Numbered from the stretch's first letter, positions 15,957-25,522 are shown. The stretch is DNA of 34,635 nt from Gammaproteobacteria bacterium (GCA_030835405.1 JAURPG010000113.1:1-34635); one strand, 5' to 3'. A program made the numbers and translations. Notes: generated by a model not told the origin, from the letters alone.

Positions 15957-18129
15957 TCTCCTCTTGAATATTTAATAGTACAGAAAATATTATCTGTGCT
16001 CCTTCCCCGGGAGAAGAAATAATTTGCATTTCTTCGCCAAGATTATTTAACCGTTCCCGTATACTAAATAATCCATATCCTTTCAGTTCATCAACCGGAC
16101 CGTCTATCTGTTCAATATCAAGCCCAACACCATCGTCTTCAACCTTGATATTGATTTTCTTACCAATACGTCGAATTTCCACAGAGGCCTTGGTGGCCTG
16201 GGCATGTTTGCTGATATTTATCAACAATTCCCTGATAATCTGAAACAGACTGATCATCATAGAAGTCTCAATTGGTTTTTCTTTATTATCATCATGTACT
16301 TCACATATCAGACCACGTTGCAGATGAACCTGTTCTGCCAACCACTCAATCGCCGGAACAAACCCCAGTTCATACAGGATAGGGGGTGATAATTCAAATA
16401 CCAGGGTTCGGGTTTCCCTAATTGCATTATCAAGGGTTTCAATCACTTCATTCAATAATGTGGGCGATATTCCTTCGGGTAATGAATTTAAAAAGATAGA
16501 AAGTTTGAATTTAGACAATCCCAGGTTTTGAATGGTGCTGTCATGGAGACCATCGGCGATGCTTCGCCTTTGCTTTTCTTCAGCAAGCGCCAATTCAGAC
16601 ATCAACACGCGCATTTTATTCTGATACATCTCCAGCTTTTCCTGTACCAGTTTTTGCCTTGTAATATCCTGTAGGGTGCCTTGTGTGCTTACCAGGACAC
16701 CATGATTATTAATGAACGGTTCACTTATTCGGTGAACATGCCTGATATTCTCCTGTTTGGTATATATACGATATTCAATATCCAGTTTAGTCTTATTATT
16801 TCTTGCATCTGCCAGACTGCCAGCCACTCTGTCACGATCATCCGAGTGAACTGTCTTGAGTTCTGCGTCTCGATTAATAAATTCCTTGAGGATGACATCA
16901 ACAGATGTGCCATAAATCAAGGCAAACTGCTCTGAACAATAATCAATACAATTGTCGATTTCATTCCATTCCCAATTACCTATCTTGCCGATCAATTCAG
17001 CACGTTGGTATCGTTTCTGACTTTCCTGAATCGCATTCTCAGCCTCTATACGTTCGTTTATCTGGTTTTCAAGTTCCTGTTGTGAATGGTGCAGACCATT
17101 TAATAAACGATTAAAAATATTAGTAATGACGGTAAGCTCATCATTCCCACCCAGGTTCACCTGTGACGTCAGATCACCCGTTGCTTGAATTTCTACTATA
17201 CCTTTGCGAAAACGATTCAGTCTGGAAAGTACGAGATAGTTAATCATGATGAGAACGATCGTCATCGTTGTGATCCCAACAATAACCAGTAACTTGGTAA
17301 AATATTGCTGTGCCGCCTGGCCTTGTTGATAAATATCTCTTGGCAATGAGATCTCCACCACAAACGCGGGACGGTCTTTGACATCTCTCAACAAGGTCAA
17401 TCCATTAATCATCAAATCATCCTGAACCTGGACACGGTATGGGGCATTTACAGTCAATGATCGATAAATACCAAACAGCTGGTTATCCTGAGCGATATTA
17501 TTGACATTAATAATACGTAGGGACAATTTTGCCATTCTGGACAGTTTTTGTATCTCTGCTGTATCAATTAACCTGCCGATGATGATGGTCCCCTGAACCT
17601 GGTCTTGTTTGTTCTCATTTACAATCCGACTGGATGCGACCATCAAGGCCTGCCCTTCAGCCGTGACGACCAAGCCATTGGACCGACCATCAGGACTACG
17701 TGGGATATACAGCGGGTGTTCCGGCGACATTACCTGTTGCCAGGATGAAGGTAAAATATTGTCACTGGGATTGCCAGATACTGAGTAATATCCCACAGGG
17801 GTGGAATTATTAACCGGGAATATCGCCACAAGATTTAGATCCGTATTACCAGCAATACGAGATATCTTTTCTATCATGGATTGATGCAAGTTGTTGACAC
17901 CTTGCTCCATGCCTCCCGCAGAATATGCAAAAATATTTGCTAAGGTCGATAAATACTCAAATTCATTTTCAATGATTTCTTCCACCCGCTGGGAACTGTC
18001 ACGGACATAATTATTCTCTAGCTCCTGAAAACTCTCCATGACAATTGTCTGTGATATCAGATAGATGGCCCAGATTGTGGCAATAATACATATAGAAACT
18101 ATCAGAAGTGTTTTGTTTTGAAGGGTCAT
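15946..18129 (-). CDS. CHASE4-HAMP-PAS sensor histidine kinase (NarX/DegS type)
   Basis: Membrane sensor kinase. TM1 spans about residues 8-30. An extracytoplasmic domain of about 250 residues begins MESFQELENNYVRDSSQRVE, which resembles CHASE4. TM2 is about 280-303, followed by a HAMP segment (about 304-356) and a short coiled coil. A PAS domain with PAC motif (about 370-490) includes WEWNEIDNCIDYC and GTLQDITRQK. The HisKA_3 dimerisation domain has His529 in RRSIADGLHDSTIQNLGLS. The ATPase domain has NISKHAQA, DDGVGLD and GYGLFSIRERL. All catalytic motifs are intact. AGGA lies five bases before the ATG. The ligand is unknown. It is paired with the downstream response regulator. Confidence 0.93.
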   Translation of the reverse strand: MTLQNKTLLIVSICIIATIWAIYLISQTIVMESFQELENNYVRDSSQRVEEIIENEFEYLSTLANIFAYSAGGMEQGVNNLHQSMIEKISRIAGNTDLNLVAIFPVNNSTPVGYYSVSGNPSDNILPSSWQQVMSPEHPLYIPRSPDGRSNGLVVTAEGQALMVASSRIVNENKQDQVQGTIIIGRLIDTAEIQKLSRMAKLSLRIINVNNIAQDNQLFGIYRSLTVNAPYRVQVQDDLMINGLTLLRDVKDRPAFVVEISLPRDIYQQGQAAQQYFTKLLVIVGITTMTIVLIMINYLVLSRLNRFRKGIVEIQATGDLTSQVNLGGNDELTVITNIFNRLLNGLHHSQQELENQINERIEAENAIQESQKRYQRAELIGKIGNWEWNEIDNCIDYCSEQFALIYGTSVDVILKEFINRDAELKTVHSDDRDRVAGSLADARNNKTKLDIEYRIYTKQENIRHVHRISEPFINNHGVLVSTQGTLQDITRQKLVQEKLEMYQNKMRVLMSELALAEEKQRRSIADGLHDSTIQNLGLSKFKLSIFLNSLPEGISPTLLNEVIETLDNAIRETRTLVFELSPPILYELGFVPAIEWLAEQVHLQRGLICEVHDDNKEKPIETSMMISLFQIIRELLINISKHAQATKASVEIRRIGKKINIKVEDDGVGLDIEQIDGPVDELKGYGLFSIRERLNNLGEEMQIISSPGEGAQIIFSVLLNIQEESDG

Positions 18130-18287
18130 GGTAATCCTGCGAATATGGTCACCTTAAAATAGGTAAAAACCATCGGTTAACTGTAATCATAAAATATCGC
18201 CACGACAATGATTTTCTTAACAGTCCCACTTTGATCTAAATTAAAACAGCAATTTGGATAGCATTCAAAAGTATATTTCATAATTGA

Positions 18288-18597
18288 ATTTGCCCTGGTT
18301 CTGCTGATTTTTCATTAGTCCACAGTACAGTAGCACCGGTTTATTTCAAGATGACAGGGCAATTAAAGGTGAAAGATACTGAAGAGGTCTTGACAGGAAT
18401 GTCGTTTGAAATAAAAGTTATTTCTTGCTGAATATGGAGGTTTCGCGGATTACCTTGAAGATATATTCGACCCAGTCCCCAAAGACCCCCGGGCTACCCC
18501 ATATGGATATCATAATATACCGGGTTACCCCACACAAAATGTCGGTAACCTGAGAAGAGACAAACACTTGGCGCCTATCGATTCAGAATACTCCTGA
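18288..18597 (+). pseudogene. Possible frameshifted small gene, unrecognised
   Basis: Two open stretches on the plus strand lie in neighbouring frames. The first is open from 18288 and includes an ATG at 18351 (MTGQLKVKDTEEVLTGMSFE), ending at a TGA at 18431. The second runs from 18415 to a TGA at 18597 and has no start codon (LAEYGGFADYLEDIFDPVPK early on, PIDSEYS at the end). Removing one A from the AAAA run at 18413-18416 would join them into an ORF of about 82 codons from 18351. The composition looks protein-like, but I do not recognise the family, and no ribosome site precedes 18351. Chance open frames remain possible. Confidence 0.25.
18489..18532. repeat. 13-bp direct repeat, 31-bp period
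   Basis: CCGGGCTACCCCA (18489-18501) and CCGGGTTACCCCA (18520-18532) differ at one base and start 31 bp apart, close to three helical turns. The core GGGTTACCC is nearly palindromic. This could be a regulator site pair upstream of the kinase gene or simply part of the possible broken gene. Confidence 0.5.
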
Positions 18598-18634
18598 TAC
18601 TTGAACAAACGGCGCGTCACTAAAAAGCCAAGAG

Positions 18635-19102
18635 CTAATATTTTATTCCGAGGCCATCATAAATATGTGCCAACAGCCATAACGGCCCGACAAGTAAAAA
18701 TTGCAGATCCTTAAAGAAAGAAGGTTTCTTGCCTTCGATTTTGTGACCAATAAATTGACCTATCCATGCGAGTATAAAAATGGTCAGGGCAACCTGCCAT
18801 ATTGCAACTCCAGTAGATGCCAGCAAAAATGTTAAAAGTAACATCAGTGAAAATACCAGGAGAATTCCCACTGCGAGTGCGAAGGAGACAAGGAAATAAT
18901 AAATCATGGCAATAATAATTGTGACCTCCGCCCAGCTAAAGCTTACCGGTAGACGATTGAAAAAATCAGGAACCTTGATTGTGGATATTATCGCAAGCAA
19001 GCTCCAGACAATGAGCGGCACACACACCCAATGGATTAATTTGTTTACCGGATGTTGATGGCTTTCACCATACTCTTTAAGGAGTTGCCTGATATCAGCC
19101 AT
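18635..19102 (-). CDS. Mpo1-like (DUF962) membrane protein
   Basis: Small polytopic membrane protein of the Mpo1/YGL010w (DUF962) family. The yeast member is an iron-dependent dioxygenase that shortens 2-hydroxy fatty acids. The family motifs are present: an N-terminal YGESHQHPVNKLIHWVCVP with conserved His residues, and a C-terminal WIGQFIGHKIEGKKPSF followed by LQFLLVGPLWLLAHIY. About four hydrophobic segments are visible (about residues 28-45, 60-80, 82-100, 103-122). The length of 155 aa is typical of bacterial members. The bacterial role is not established; lipid alpha-oxidation is an inference from yeast. It lies 14 bp after the DUF4870 gene, probably in the same transcript. Confidence 0.85.
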   Translation of the reverse strand: MADIRQLLKEYGESHQHPVNKLIHWVCVPLIVWSLLAIISTIKVPDFFNRLPVSFSWAEVTIIIAMIYYFLVSFALAVGILLVFSLMLLLTFLLASTGVAIWQVALTIFILAWIGQFIGHKIEGKKPSFFKDLQFLLVGPLWLLAHIYDGLGIKY

Positions 19103-19116
19103 TTGAAATGATGGAA

Positions 19117-19497
19117 TTATTTAAAAAACCGTATGGTCATTGGATATCGATAGTAGACCCCATCGTTGGCATTAATGGAGGCAATGATGATCATAAATAG
19201 GATATATATACATAATACCGAGATCAGCAGGATCCCAATAACCACAAGGATCAAAATTGCAGAGATAATCAGACACAGGGTCATGGTCAGATGAAAATTT
19301 AATGCTTCCTTCCCCTGGTCGTTAATAAATGGATGATCATCCTTTTTAATCGCCCAGACAATCAATGGCCCAAGTACGTTGCCAAATGGCATAACGAACC
19401 CGGCAAGACCAGACAAATGGCAGATCATCGCCCAGTTGCGCGCATCCTTATCTGGTTTTTCTACTATCTCGTTTATATTTGCAGTGTCTTGTTCCAT
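19117..19497 (-). CDS. DUF4870 (Tic20-like) membrane protein
   Basis: Small membrane protein. After a hydrophilic N-terminus the DUF4870 signature is clear: NWAMICHLSGLAGFVMPFG, then GPLIVWAIKKDDHPFINDQG and KEALNFHLTMTL, followed by two strongly hydrophobic helices (about residues 72-110) and YRYPMTIRFFK at the end. The length of 126 aa is normal. The function of this family in bacteria is unknown. It lies 24 bp after the DUF3530 gene and before the Mpo1-like gene on the same strand, so the three probably form one transcript. Confidence 0.87.
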   Translation of the reverse strand: MEQDTANINEIVEKPDKDARNWAMICHLSGLAGFVMPFGNVLGPLIVWAIKKDDHPFINDQGKEALNFHLTMTLCLIISAILILVVIGILLISVLCIYILFMIIIASINANDGVYYRYPMTIRFFK

Positions 19498-19521
19498 TTC
19501 AGTTGTCCGCTATAAATTTGG

Positions 19522-20313
19522 TCAAATCTCATTTTCACTGAACCAGTTATCCAACCATCTAACAATCTCATTGACTAATTCAGTTTCTTTACCTGGAAAA
19601 TATTGTGATGCATATTGAATAACCTTTTGATCATAGGATTTATTTTCCTTGTTGGAGCCGGCCAGGCGCCGATCATAGATGGAATCCATGACTGCCGAAC
19701 CGTCCTGTCCGGCATATATGTCCAATACAGGTTGCTTAATATCAGACAGGTTTTCAACCAAATTATATTTTGGCTTTAAAAAATCATGGTTATGCATACT
19801 AATACCCACCAGGGCCTTAACAGCAGAACCTGAAGTGGTAAGGTATTGAACGGCTGTAGTGGCACCAAAACCTACACCGATAAACACGATATTTGAGTAG
19901 TCCTTATCGAGCAGGTATCTAACCGCCATGCGGATCCTGCGATTGGCCTGAATGAATGTTCCACCATATTCGGCAATGCCAATTTCCGGTGACAATACCG
20001 GTAGTTGTACTGACAAGCTTGTCCACCCAGTTTCCGGCAAATGTTTTCTTAACGGTGATATCAGGTCAGGCCAATCAGCATGCATTCCCATACTGTGTAG
20101 AATAATGGCCGCATTCTTGCTATTTAGGTCTGTGGCTTCACGATAAAGGGACAAGAAGGTATTTCGACCTGACCCCAACCATACCGCCCCACCGGGGGAA
20201 CGGTCTGCGACCAATCGCAACATCAGTTGTTTCTCATAGTCCGCCGGGGAATTGGCCCAGGCACATGGAATGACAGATGTTAAAATTACGACACCAAGCA
20301 TGATCGATTTCAT
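19522..20313 (-). CDS. DUF3530 family exported alpha/beta-hydrolase-like protein
   Basis: From the ATG at 20313 (MKSIMLGVVILTSV) a signal peptide ends near CAWANS, so the protein is likely periplasmic. The body has an alpha/beta-hydrolase look: GGAVWLGSGRNTF, AAIILHSMGMHADWP, WTSLSVQLPVL, and NIVFIGVGFGATTAV at the nucleophile elbow position, then PVLDIYAGQDGSAV. The elbow reads GVGFG, with Gly in place of the catalytic Ser of GxSxG, so hydrolase activity is doubtful; as I recall, DUF3530 proteins commonly lack the canonical motif. The open frame extends to 20391, but the longer start would put 26 polar residues before the signal peptide. About 264 aa. Confidence 0.75.
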   Translation of the reverse strand: MKSIMLGVVILTSVIPCAWANSPADYEKQLMLRLVADRSPGGAVWLGSGRNTFLSLYREATDLNSKNAAIILHSMGMHADWPDLISPLRKHLPETGWTSLSVQLPVLSPEIGIAEYGGTFIQANRRIRMAVRYLLDKDYSNIVFIGVGFGATTAVQYLTTSGSAVKALVGISMHNHDFLKPKYNLVENLSDIKQPVLDIYAGQDGSAVMDSIYDRRLAGSNKENKSYDQKVIQYASQYFPGKETELVNEIVRWLDNWFSENEI

Positions 20314-20471
20314 AACATCAAGTTCCAGGGGGTTGGAATATTGGCTCATATTATCGGTGAAACACGGAGGTCTTTCCACCGTCGGGCACATAATTCATAT
20401 TGAGATTGGCTATGGAATCTCCAATCAGGTAAAGTGCGCACATCTGAATACAGTGGGTTTTTACCAGCGTT

Positions 20472-21140
20472 ATGAAGAATTTTACCATTGCACCGTCCAT
20501 ATTATCTGCTGATCTGTCCCGCCTGGGAGAGGAAGTCCAGGCCGTCATCGATGCCGGGGCGGATTTAATCCATTTTGATGTTATGGACAATCATTACGTG
20601 CCCAATCTGACCTTTGGACCGGTGGTGGTCAAGGCCCTGAGAAACTATGGTATCCAGGCCCCGATCGACGTACACCTCATGGTCAAGCCGGTAGACAGGA
20701 TTATCCCGGATTTTGCAGACGCCGGCGCTGATTATATTACCTTTCACCCGGAAGCCAGCGAACATATAGACCGAACCTTACAACTTGTCCATGACTGTGG
20801 ATGCAAATCCGGACTGGTATTCAATCCGGCAACACCTCTGGACTATCTTAACCACGTCATAGACAAGGTTGATATGGTTTTATTGATGTCGGTGAATCCG
20901 GGTTTTGGTGGACAGAGCTTTATTGCTTCGGCGTTATCAAAACTGGCAGACGCCAGAGAGATCATTGACAGTTCCGGCCGGGACATCCGGCTTGAAATTG
21001 ACGGCGGTGTTAAGGTGGAGAATATCCGTGAAATCGCCGAGGCCGGTGCCGATACATTTGTTGCCGGGTCTGCCATTTTCGGTAGTGATGACTACCAGAC
21101 CACTATCCAGGCCATGCGTGACCAGCTAAGCGGGCTTTAA
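20472..21140 (+). CDS. rpe: Ribulose-phosphate 3-epimerase
   Basis: Interconverts ribulose 5-phosphate and xylulose 5-phosphate in the pentose phosphate and Calvin pathways. A TIM-barrel with all family motifs is visible: [15 protein letters not shown], the metal-binding [17 protein letters not shown] (His and Asp), [39 protein letters not shown] and the phosphate site FVAGSAIFG. The length of 222 aa is normal. It lies 25 bp before trpE on the same strand. In many gammaproteobacteria rpe is followed by gph and then trpE; gph is absent here. Confidence 0.97.
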   Translation: MKNFTIAPSILSADLSRLGEEVQAVIDAGADLIHFDVMDNHYVPNLTFGPVVVKALRNYGIQAPIDVHLMVKPVDRIIPDFADAGADYITFHPEASEHIDRTLQLVHDCGCKSGLVFNPATPLDYLNHVIDKVDMVLLMSVNPGFGGQSFIASALSKLADAREIIDSSGRDIRLEIDGGVKVENIREIAEAGADTFVAGSAIFGSDDYQTTIQAMRDQLSGL

Positions 21141-21165
21141 GAATATTTCCGGTTGAGCTAGAACC

Positions 21166-22650
21166 ATGACGACAGTTACCGAGGCACAATTTAATTCCTA
21201 CGCGGCTGAAGGTTACAACCATATCCCTGTCGTCAAGGAAGTGCTGGCAGACATGGAAACGCCTTTAAGCGCATACCTTAAACTTGCCGATGGACCATAT
21301 TCCTGTCTGTTAGAGTCCGTTGTGGGGGGCGAACGCTGGGGTCGATATTCAATCATAGGCCTGCCATCGAATACTATTATTTCAGTTGCCAAAAACCGGG
21401 TCACCATCGAAAAAAATGGTGAGACGATCTCTGAATCCAATGTCGAAGACCCTTTCGCTGAACTTGAAAGTTTCAAACAACAATTCAAGTCACCAAAGAT
21501 CGAAGGTTTACCCAGGTTTAGTGGAGGCCTGGTAGGTTATTTTGCCTATGACTGTATTGAATATATTGAGCCTAGATTAGAGTGCGATAATAAATCTGAT
21601 CCCTTGGAGACACCCGAAATCCTGCTGATGGTTGCAGAAGAGGTTGTGGTGTTTGATAACGTATCCAGGAAAATTCAAATCATCGTCCATGCCAACCCGG
21701 ATGGTAAAAAAGCCTATGTGGATGCGATTGAACGAACTGAAGCCATTGCGGCCAAACTGCTTTCCCCCTTGCCGGTACGCAAATCTCCCCAGGAGGCTGT
21801 TATGGTTAATGAATTAGACTTCAGCTTCCATTTTAACAAGCAGGACTATTTCAAAGCGGTAGAAAAAATAAAAAATTATATTATAGAGGGCGATGTCATG
21901 CAGGTGGTGTTGTCACAACGCATGTCTATTCCGTTTTCTGCTGATCCCTTTAACCTGTACCGGGCACTTCGTACTAGTAACCCTTCACCCTATATGTATT
22001 ATTTAAACCTCAAGGATTTCCATGTGGTGGGAGCATCACCGGAAGTGTTGGTCAGGCTGGAAGAGGATGAAGTCACAGTTCGGCCTATCGCCGGGACCCG
22101 TCCAAGAGGCAAAGACCAGGAGGAAGACCTTGCCCTGGAAAAAGACCTGCTGGCAGACCCCAAGGAGCTGGCGGAACACTTGATGCTGATAGACCTTGGC
22201 AGGAACGATGTGGGTAGAATTGCCGAGACCGGTTCGGTTATGGTCACAGAAAAGATGGTGATTGAACGCTACTCACATGTCATGCACATCGTCTCCAATG
22301 TCATTGGCAAATTAAATAAAGACCGTACGGCGCTGGATGTACTCAAGGCCACCTTTCCTGCTGGAACATTATCAGGTGCACCCAAGATCCGGGCCATGGA
22401 GATCATTGCCGAACTGGAACCTATCAAACGGGGTGTGTATGGTGGTGCCGTTGGTTACCTCTCGTGGGACAACAACATGGATACGGCAATTGCTATACGG
22501 ACTGCTGTAATCAAGGACGATACGTTATATATACAGGCCGGTGGCGGAATCGTGCATGACTCCACGCCGGAAAATGAATGGCAGGAATCCCTAAATAAAG
22601 GCAGGGCTATTTTTCGTGCCGTATCCATGGCAATGAAGGGTATTCAGTAG
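21166..22650 (+). CDS. trpE: Anthranilate synthase component I
   Basis: Makes anthranilate from chorismate with ammonia from TrpG, the first step of tryptophan synthesis. The N-terminal half has the LLES motif ([17 protein letters not shown]), which forms part of the tryptophan feedback site, so feedback inhibition is expected. The C-terminal chorismate-binding half has [39 protein letters not shown] and [18 protein letters not shown]. The length of 494 aa is typical. It is probably cotranscribed with rpe. Its partner gene trpG is 6.8 kb downstream instead of next to it. No leader-peptide attenuator was seen in the 25-bp gap from rpe. Confidence 0.98.
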   Translation: MTTVTEAQFNSYAAEGYNHIPVVKEVLADMETPLSAYLKLADGPYSCLLESVVGGERWGRYSIIGLPSNTIISVAKNRVTIEKNGETISESNVEDPFAELESFKQQFKSPKIEGLPRFSGGLVGYFAYDCIEYIEPRLECDNKSDPLETPEILLMVAEEVVVFDNVSRKIQIIVHANPDGKKAYVDAIERTEAIAAKLLSPLPVRKSPQEAVMVNELDFSFHFNKQDYFKAVEKIKNYIIEGDVMQVVLSQRMSIPFSADPFNLYRALRTSNPSPYMYYLNLKDFHVVGASPEVLVRLEEDEVTVRPIAGTRPRGKDQEEDLALEKDLLADPKELAEHLMLIDLGRNDVGRIAETGSVMVTEKMVIERYSHVMHIVSNVIGKLNKDRTALDVLKATFPAGTLSGAPKIRAMEIIAELEPIKRGVYGGAVGYLSWDNNMDTAIAIRTAVIKDDTLYIQAGGGIVHDSTPENEWQESLNKGRAIFRAVSMAMKGIQ

Positions 22651-22722
22651 AACAAGAATTGATTTTGACTTTATCGCCTAAACTTCTAATCTCATATCTT
22701 TAAAAGGTTTGGTCGTTAAGCG

Positions 22723-23088
22723 CTATGTGGTTTTCTTCCCCATACCAACCATTACACCTATTGTTGCTGCTATTCCAATCAAGACAATAATGGGGTGCAT
22801 TATTGGGGTATGGGCCTCTGCATGACCTGCTGTTGTTTCTGTCGCCATCTGAGATCCGGTAGCCTCAGCGGCCATGGTGCCATCGGCCGCTGGCTCGGCG
22901 GCCTCTGATGAAGCCATGGCCTCATGGGACTTTAACCTTGGGCCGGGATTGACGGTTTCAATCTGTCCGGTCTCCGGGTTGACCCAAATATAGGGGGCGG
23001 AATAGACCACGTCACCATCGGTTGCCCAAAGCGGTAGACTCAATCCTGATACCAACATTATAACTAGACTGGTAATGAAATATTTCAT
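22723..23088 (-). CDS. Small Ala-rich membrane-anchored protein, unknown
   Basis: Unrecognised protein of 121 aa. It has a signal peptide (residues 1-22, ending PLWA), then a short motif-like stretch, APYIWVNPETGQIETVNPGP, then a low-complexity Ala/Glu/Thr/Met-rich segment (about 55-92), and a C-terminal hydrophobic helix (about 96-115) ending in Lys residues. That layout suggests an exported protein held in the inner membrane by its C-terminus. The ribosome site is weak (GGTTACT). It runs opposite to its neighbours, trpE (convergent) and the amidohydrolase gene (divergent). Codon use and the signal peptide make it look real; no function can be assigned. Confidence 0.7.
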   Translation of the reverse strand: MKYFITSLVIMLVSGLSLPLWATDGDVVYSAPYIWVNPETGQIETVNPGPRLKSHEAMASSEAAEPAADGTMAAEATGSQMATETTAGHAEAHTPIMHPIIVLIGIAATIGVMVGMGKKTT

Positions 23089-23195
23089 AGTAACCCTTAT
23101 GTATTTCTGGTTAATTTCCGGATTCAGATTAACGGTATTGGCGGGATTTTCAAGTATTAACTATCCGCGATACCTTACAACCATCATATTCGCTA

Positions 23196-23290
23196 ACCGA
23201 GCATATCAAAATCCGTGAATTTTCAATAAAATTCAATAACATCAATAAATTAGTAAAAATCATGCACATTTGTATTGGTATATGCTCGGT
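23196..23290. repeat. 11-bp perfect inverted repeat between divergent genes
   Basis: ACCGAGCATAT (23196-23206) and its exact complement ATATGCTCGGT (23280-23290) are separated by 73 AT-rich bases. They lie in the 277-bp spacer between the divergent small membrane gene and the amidohydrolase gene. They could be two half-operators used for looping, the ends of a short non-coding element, or a stem. The intervening bases hold short TCAATAA-like repeats. Confidence 0.55.
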
Positions 23291-23365
23291 GGTAGCCTTG
23301 ACCGAAATTGATTCTTGTTGTGACATTAGAGTTACGATACTAAGGCCTTTCCGGGGGGAAACATT

Positions 23366-25522
23366 ATGAACAACAGTTTACATCTATTCCGTATAACAAT
23401 TTATCTGCTGTGTTTACCCATACTATTATCATCATTTACCGTTTCTGCCCAGGAGGTGCTTAAAGCGGATACCATTGTAGTCAATGGCAAGATTTTCACC
23501 ATGGACAATCACGACATCCTTTCTAGCGATCCCGGGACTATTGTTGATGCCATGGCAATCCGCCAGGGTCATATACTGGCCCTTGGGACAAGAAACGAAG
23601 TAATGCAACTGGCAAGGCCAGGCACCCGGATCATGGATGTACAGGGCAAGACAGTCATACCCGGTTTTATTGAGACCCATGTACACCCTGAAAGTACCAT
23701 GAATAATGTTGAGCTTTATGCCGATGAACGCGATGCATATTCCTGGGCACCTGGATTACACTTTGCGGTATTAATCGAAGAGGACGGCCCGAAAACGCTG
23801 GCAAAGATTAACGCCATCCTTGATGAATTTCCGCCTCTTGCAGATGAATGGATTCATGTCTACCTGATCCCCAGTGAAGAGACTGATTACCCCGATATCG
23901 GCTCACTAACGGTTGGCCTTTATGACGAATTTCTTACCAAGGACATGGTCTCTACAGCCATTTCTGAAAACCCTGCAGTACTGGGTAGCGGCACCGGCCT
24001 GAGTATTGTCCGCCAGCAAGACGTGGTGGTGAGGGTAACACTGGCACCGGATGGTAAAAGCCTGAGCCAGGTACTCAAGGTCCCCCAGGCAAACAATACC
24101 AGGCCTGCCACCAGTCCATTAACCGCCGGCAATCCATTTGAATATTCGGTATTTAAGAAGAACGTGGCCATGGACCTGGCTGAAGAGATGCATGCCCACC
24201 AGGGATGTGTATGGGCAGAAGACGGTCCTCACCATGGTCATCATTGTAGTCATCGCGCGGCGATAATGAACAACCTGGCCTACGAGGCCACCCTTGATGC
24301 CTGGCCAACGTTTGTTGATGCCTCAAATAATTATGTGTCGCTGGCAGATGATTCAGGAGACCGTGGAATCATCACCGAAACATTCCGCGATGCCTGGGAA
24401 CTCACCATGTTTCCACCCCGCATCCCCCAGAACATGTATAACGAATTATTATTGGAGGCCATGAACAGTTATGCCAGTGCCGGTGTTACCATGATTGCCT
24501 CCAGTATCGAACAGGGAAGGACATTGGGCGGATTTTATTATCTGCTCAGGAAGGAAGGCCGTCTGCCAGTTCGTTTTGGTTATGGCTACGAGATGTTCCG
24601 TAGCCCACTGCTCTATCCTTCCGGACCACAAATGGTCAACCTGCTGGGTGCCCATGTCAGTACACCCAAGGTTAATCCCTGGTTCTGGCCCATGGGTATT
24701 ACCGATGGCGGTGCAGGCGATTCGCGGCGGGTGGCATGTTTTGAAGAAGACCTGCCTGGCCCGGACATGCTGAAACAACGTGAAATGTGTATGGCAGGAG
24801 AAGCTTATCGTATAGACCGCATCCTCAAACCTGCTATTAAGGCCGGTTGGCGCTTGTTCAGCATGCACTCCTTTGGCAGTAATGCCTTTCGCTTACATGC
24901 GCAGTGGATAGATGAGGCCCGTCAGGAAGCCAATATGTCCATGGATGATCTCCGGGATTTACGAATCGGGTTTGCCCATGGCGGCGCCATCGGCAAGGTC
25001 CCCGATGTCATTGAGATCATGAAAGACTTCAACTTCTACGTACCCATTGCACCGGACGACGTGGCAGCATCCGTTGACCAGGTAAAACGTTATGGCCCGG
25101 AAGGTCTGCAGTTCCTGGCACCTGCCAAGACCCTGCTGGAGGCCGGCGTGAAGGTCGTGGGTGAACATGGCGGCAGGATGCAACCACAACTGTATTTCAA
25201 TGCCTTAAACCTGTTTGTTAATCGCCGGATACGTGAATCGGAGGACCCGGTAGATGGCGGCATAGTCGTCATGCCTGAAGAGGCCGTTAGCCGGGCCACG
25301 GCACTTCGCCTGTATACCAGTCGGGCGGCCGAATGGTTATTCGCCGAAGACCTGGGAGGGTCACTGGAACCGGGGAAATGGGCTGATTTTGTAGTACTGG
25401 ACAGGGACTATTTCACTATGCCCCAGGCGGAATTACTGGATAACAAGGTTATTCTGACTGTTGTAGGTGACAAAGTCGTTTACCAGGACCCGGTATGGCA
25501 ACCACAGTTGAGCACGAATTGA
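23366..25522 (+). CDS. Exported amidohydrolase family protein (YtcJ-like)
   Basis: Metal-dependent hydrolase of the amidohydrolase superfamily, group 3. Residues 1-28 form a signal peptide ending VSAQE, so it is periplasmic or outer-membrane-facing. The N-terminal part has ADTIVVNGKIFTMD and VIPGFIETHVHPES with the metal-binding HxH near residues 104-106. Later likely ligands are in LFSMHSFGSNAFR, IGFAHGGAIGK and VVGEHGGRMQP. The C-terminal strand WADFVVLDRDYF is usual for the family. At 718 aa it is longer than most YtcJ relatives (about 530-600 aa), partly from an insertion with a His-rich stretch, DGPHHGHHCSHR (about residues 285-297). GGGGGGAAAC precedes the ATG. The substrate is unknown. 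It lies 68 bp before the MxaA/MxaK-like gene. Confidence 0.88.
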   Translation: MNNSLHLFRITIYLLCLPILLSSFTVSAQEVLKADTIVVNGKIFTMDNHDILSSDPGTIVDAMAIRQGHILALGTRNEVMQLARPGTRIMDVQGKTVIPGFIETHVHPESTMNNVELYADERDAYSWAPGLHFAVLIEEDGPKTLAKINAILDEFPPLADEWIHVYLIPSEETDYPDIGSLTVGLYDEFLTKDMVSTAISENPAVLGSGTGLSIVRQQDVVVRVTLAPDGKSLSQVLKVPQANNTRPATSPLTAGNPFEYSVFKKNVAMDLAEEMHAHQGCVWAEDGPHHGHHCSHRAAIMNNLAYEATLDAWPTFVDASNNYVSLADDSGDRGIITETFRDAWELTMFPPRIPQNMYNELLLEAMNSYASAGVTMIASSIEQGRTLGGFYYLLRKEGRLPVRFGYGYEMFRSPLLYPSGPQMVNLLGAHVSTPKVNPWFWPMGITDGGAGDSRRVACFEEDLPGPDMLKQREMCMAGEAYRIDRILKPAIKAGWRLFSMHSFGSNAFRLHAQWIDEARQEANMSMDDLRDLRIGFAHGGAIGKVPDVIEIMKDFNFYVPIAPDDVAASVDQVKRYGPEGLQFLAPAKTLLEAGVKVVGEHGGRMQPQLYFNALNLFVNRRIRESEDPVDGGIVVMPEEAVSRATALRLYTSRAAEWLFAEDLGGSLEPGKWADFVVLDRDYFTMPQAELLDNKVILTVVGDKVVYQDPVWQPQLSTN

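Larger units (their letters stand above)
18130..18634. other. 505-bp spacer without an intact gene
   Basis: Gap between the Mpo1-like gene and the kinase gene, both on the minus strand. It should contain the kinase promoter, which was not identified with confidence. The middle holds a possible broken small gene on the plus strand and a 13-bp direct repeat; both are listed separately. Confidence 0.7.

Noticed and set aside
20404-20426. GATTGG/CCAATC inverted repeat upstream of rpe
   Set aside because: Six-base arms with an 11-base loop; likely chance, no supporting promoter elements.
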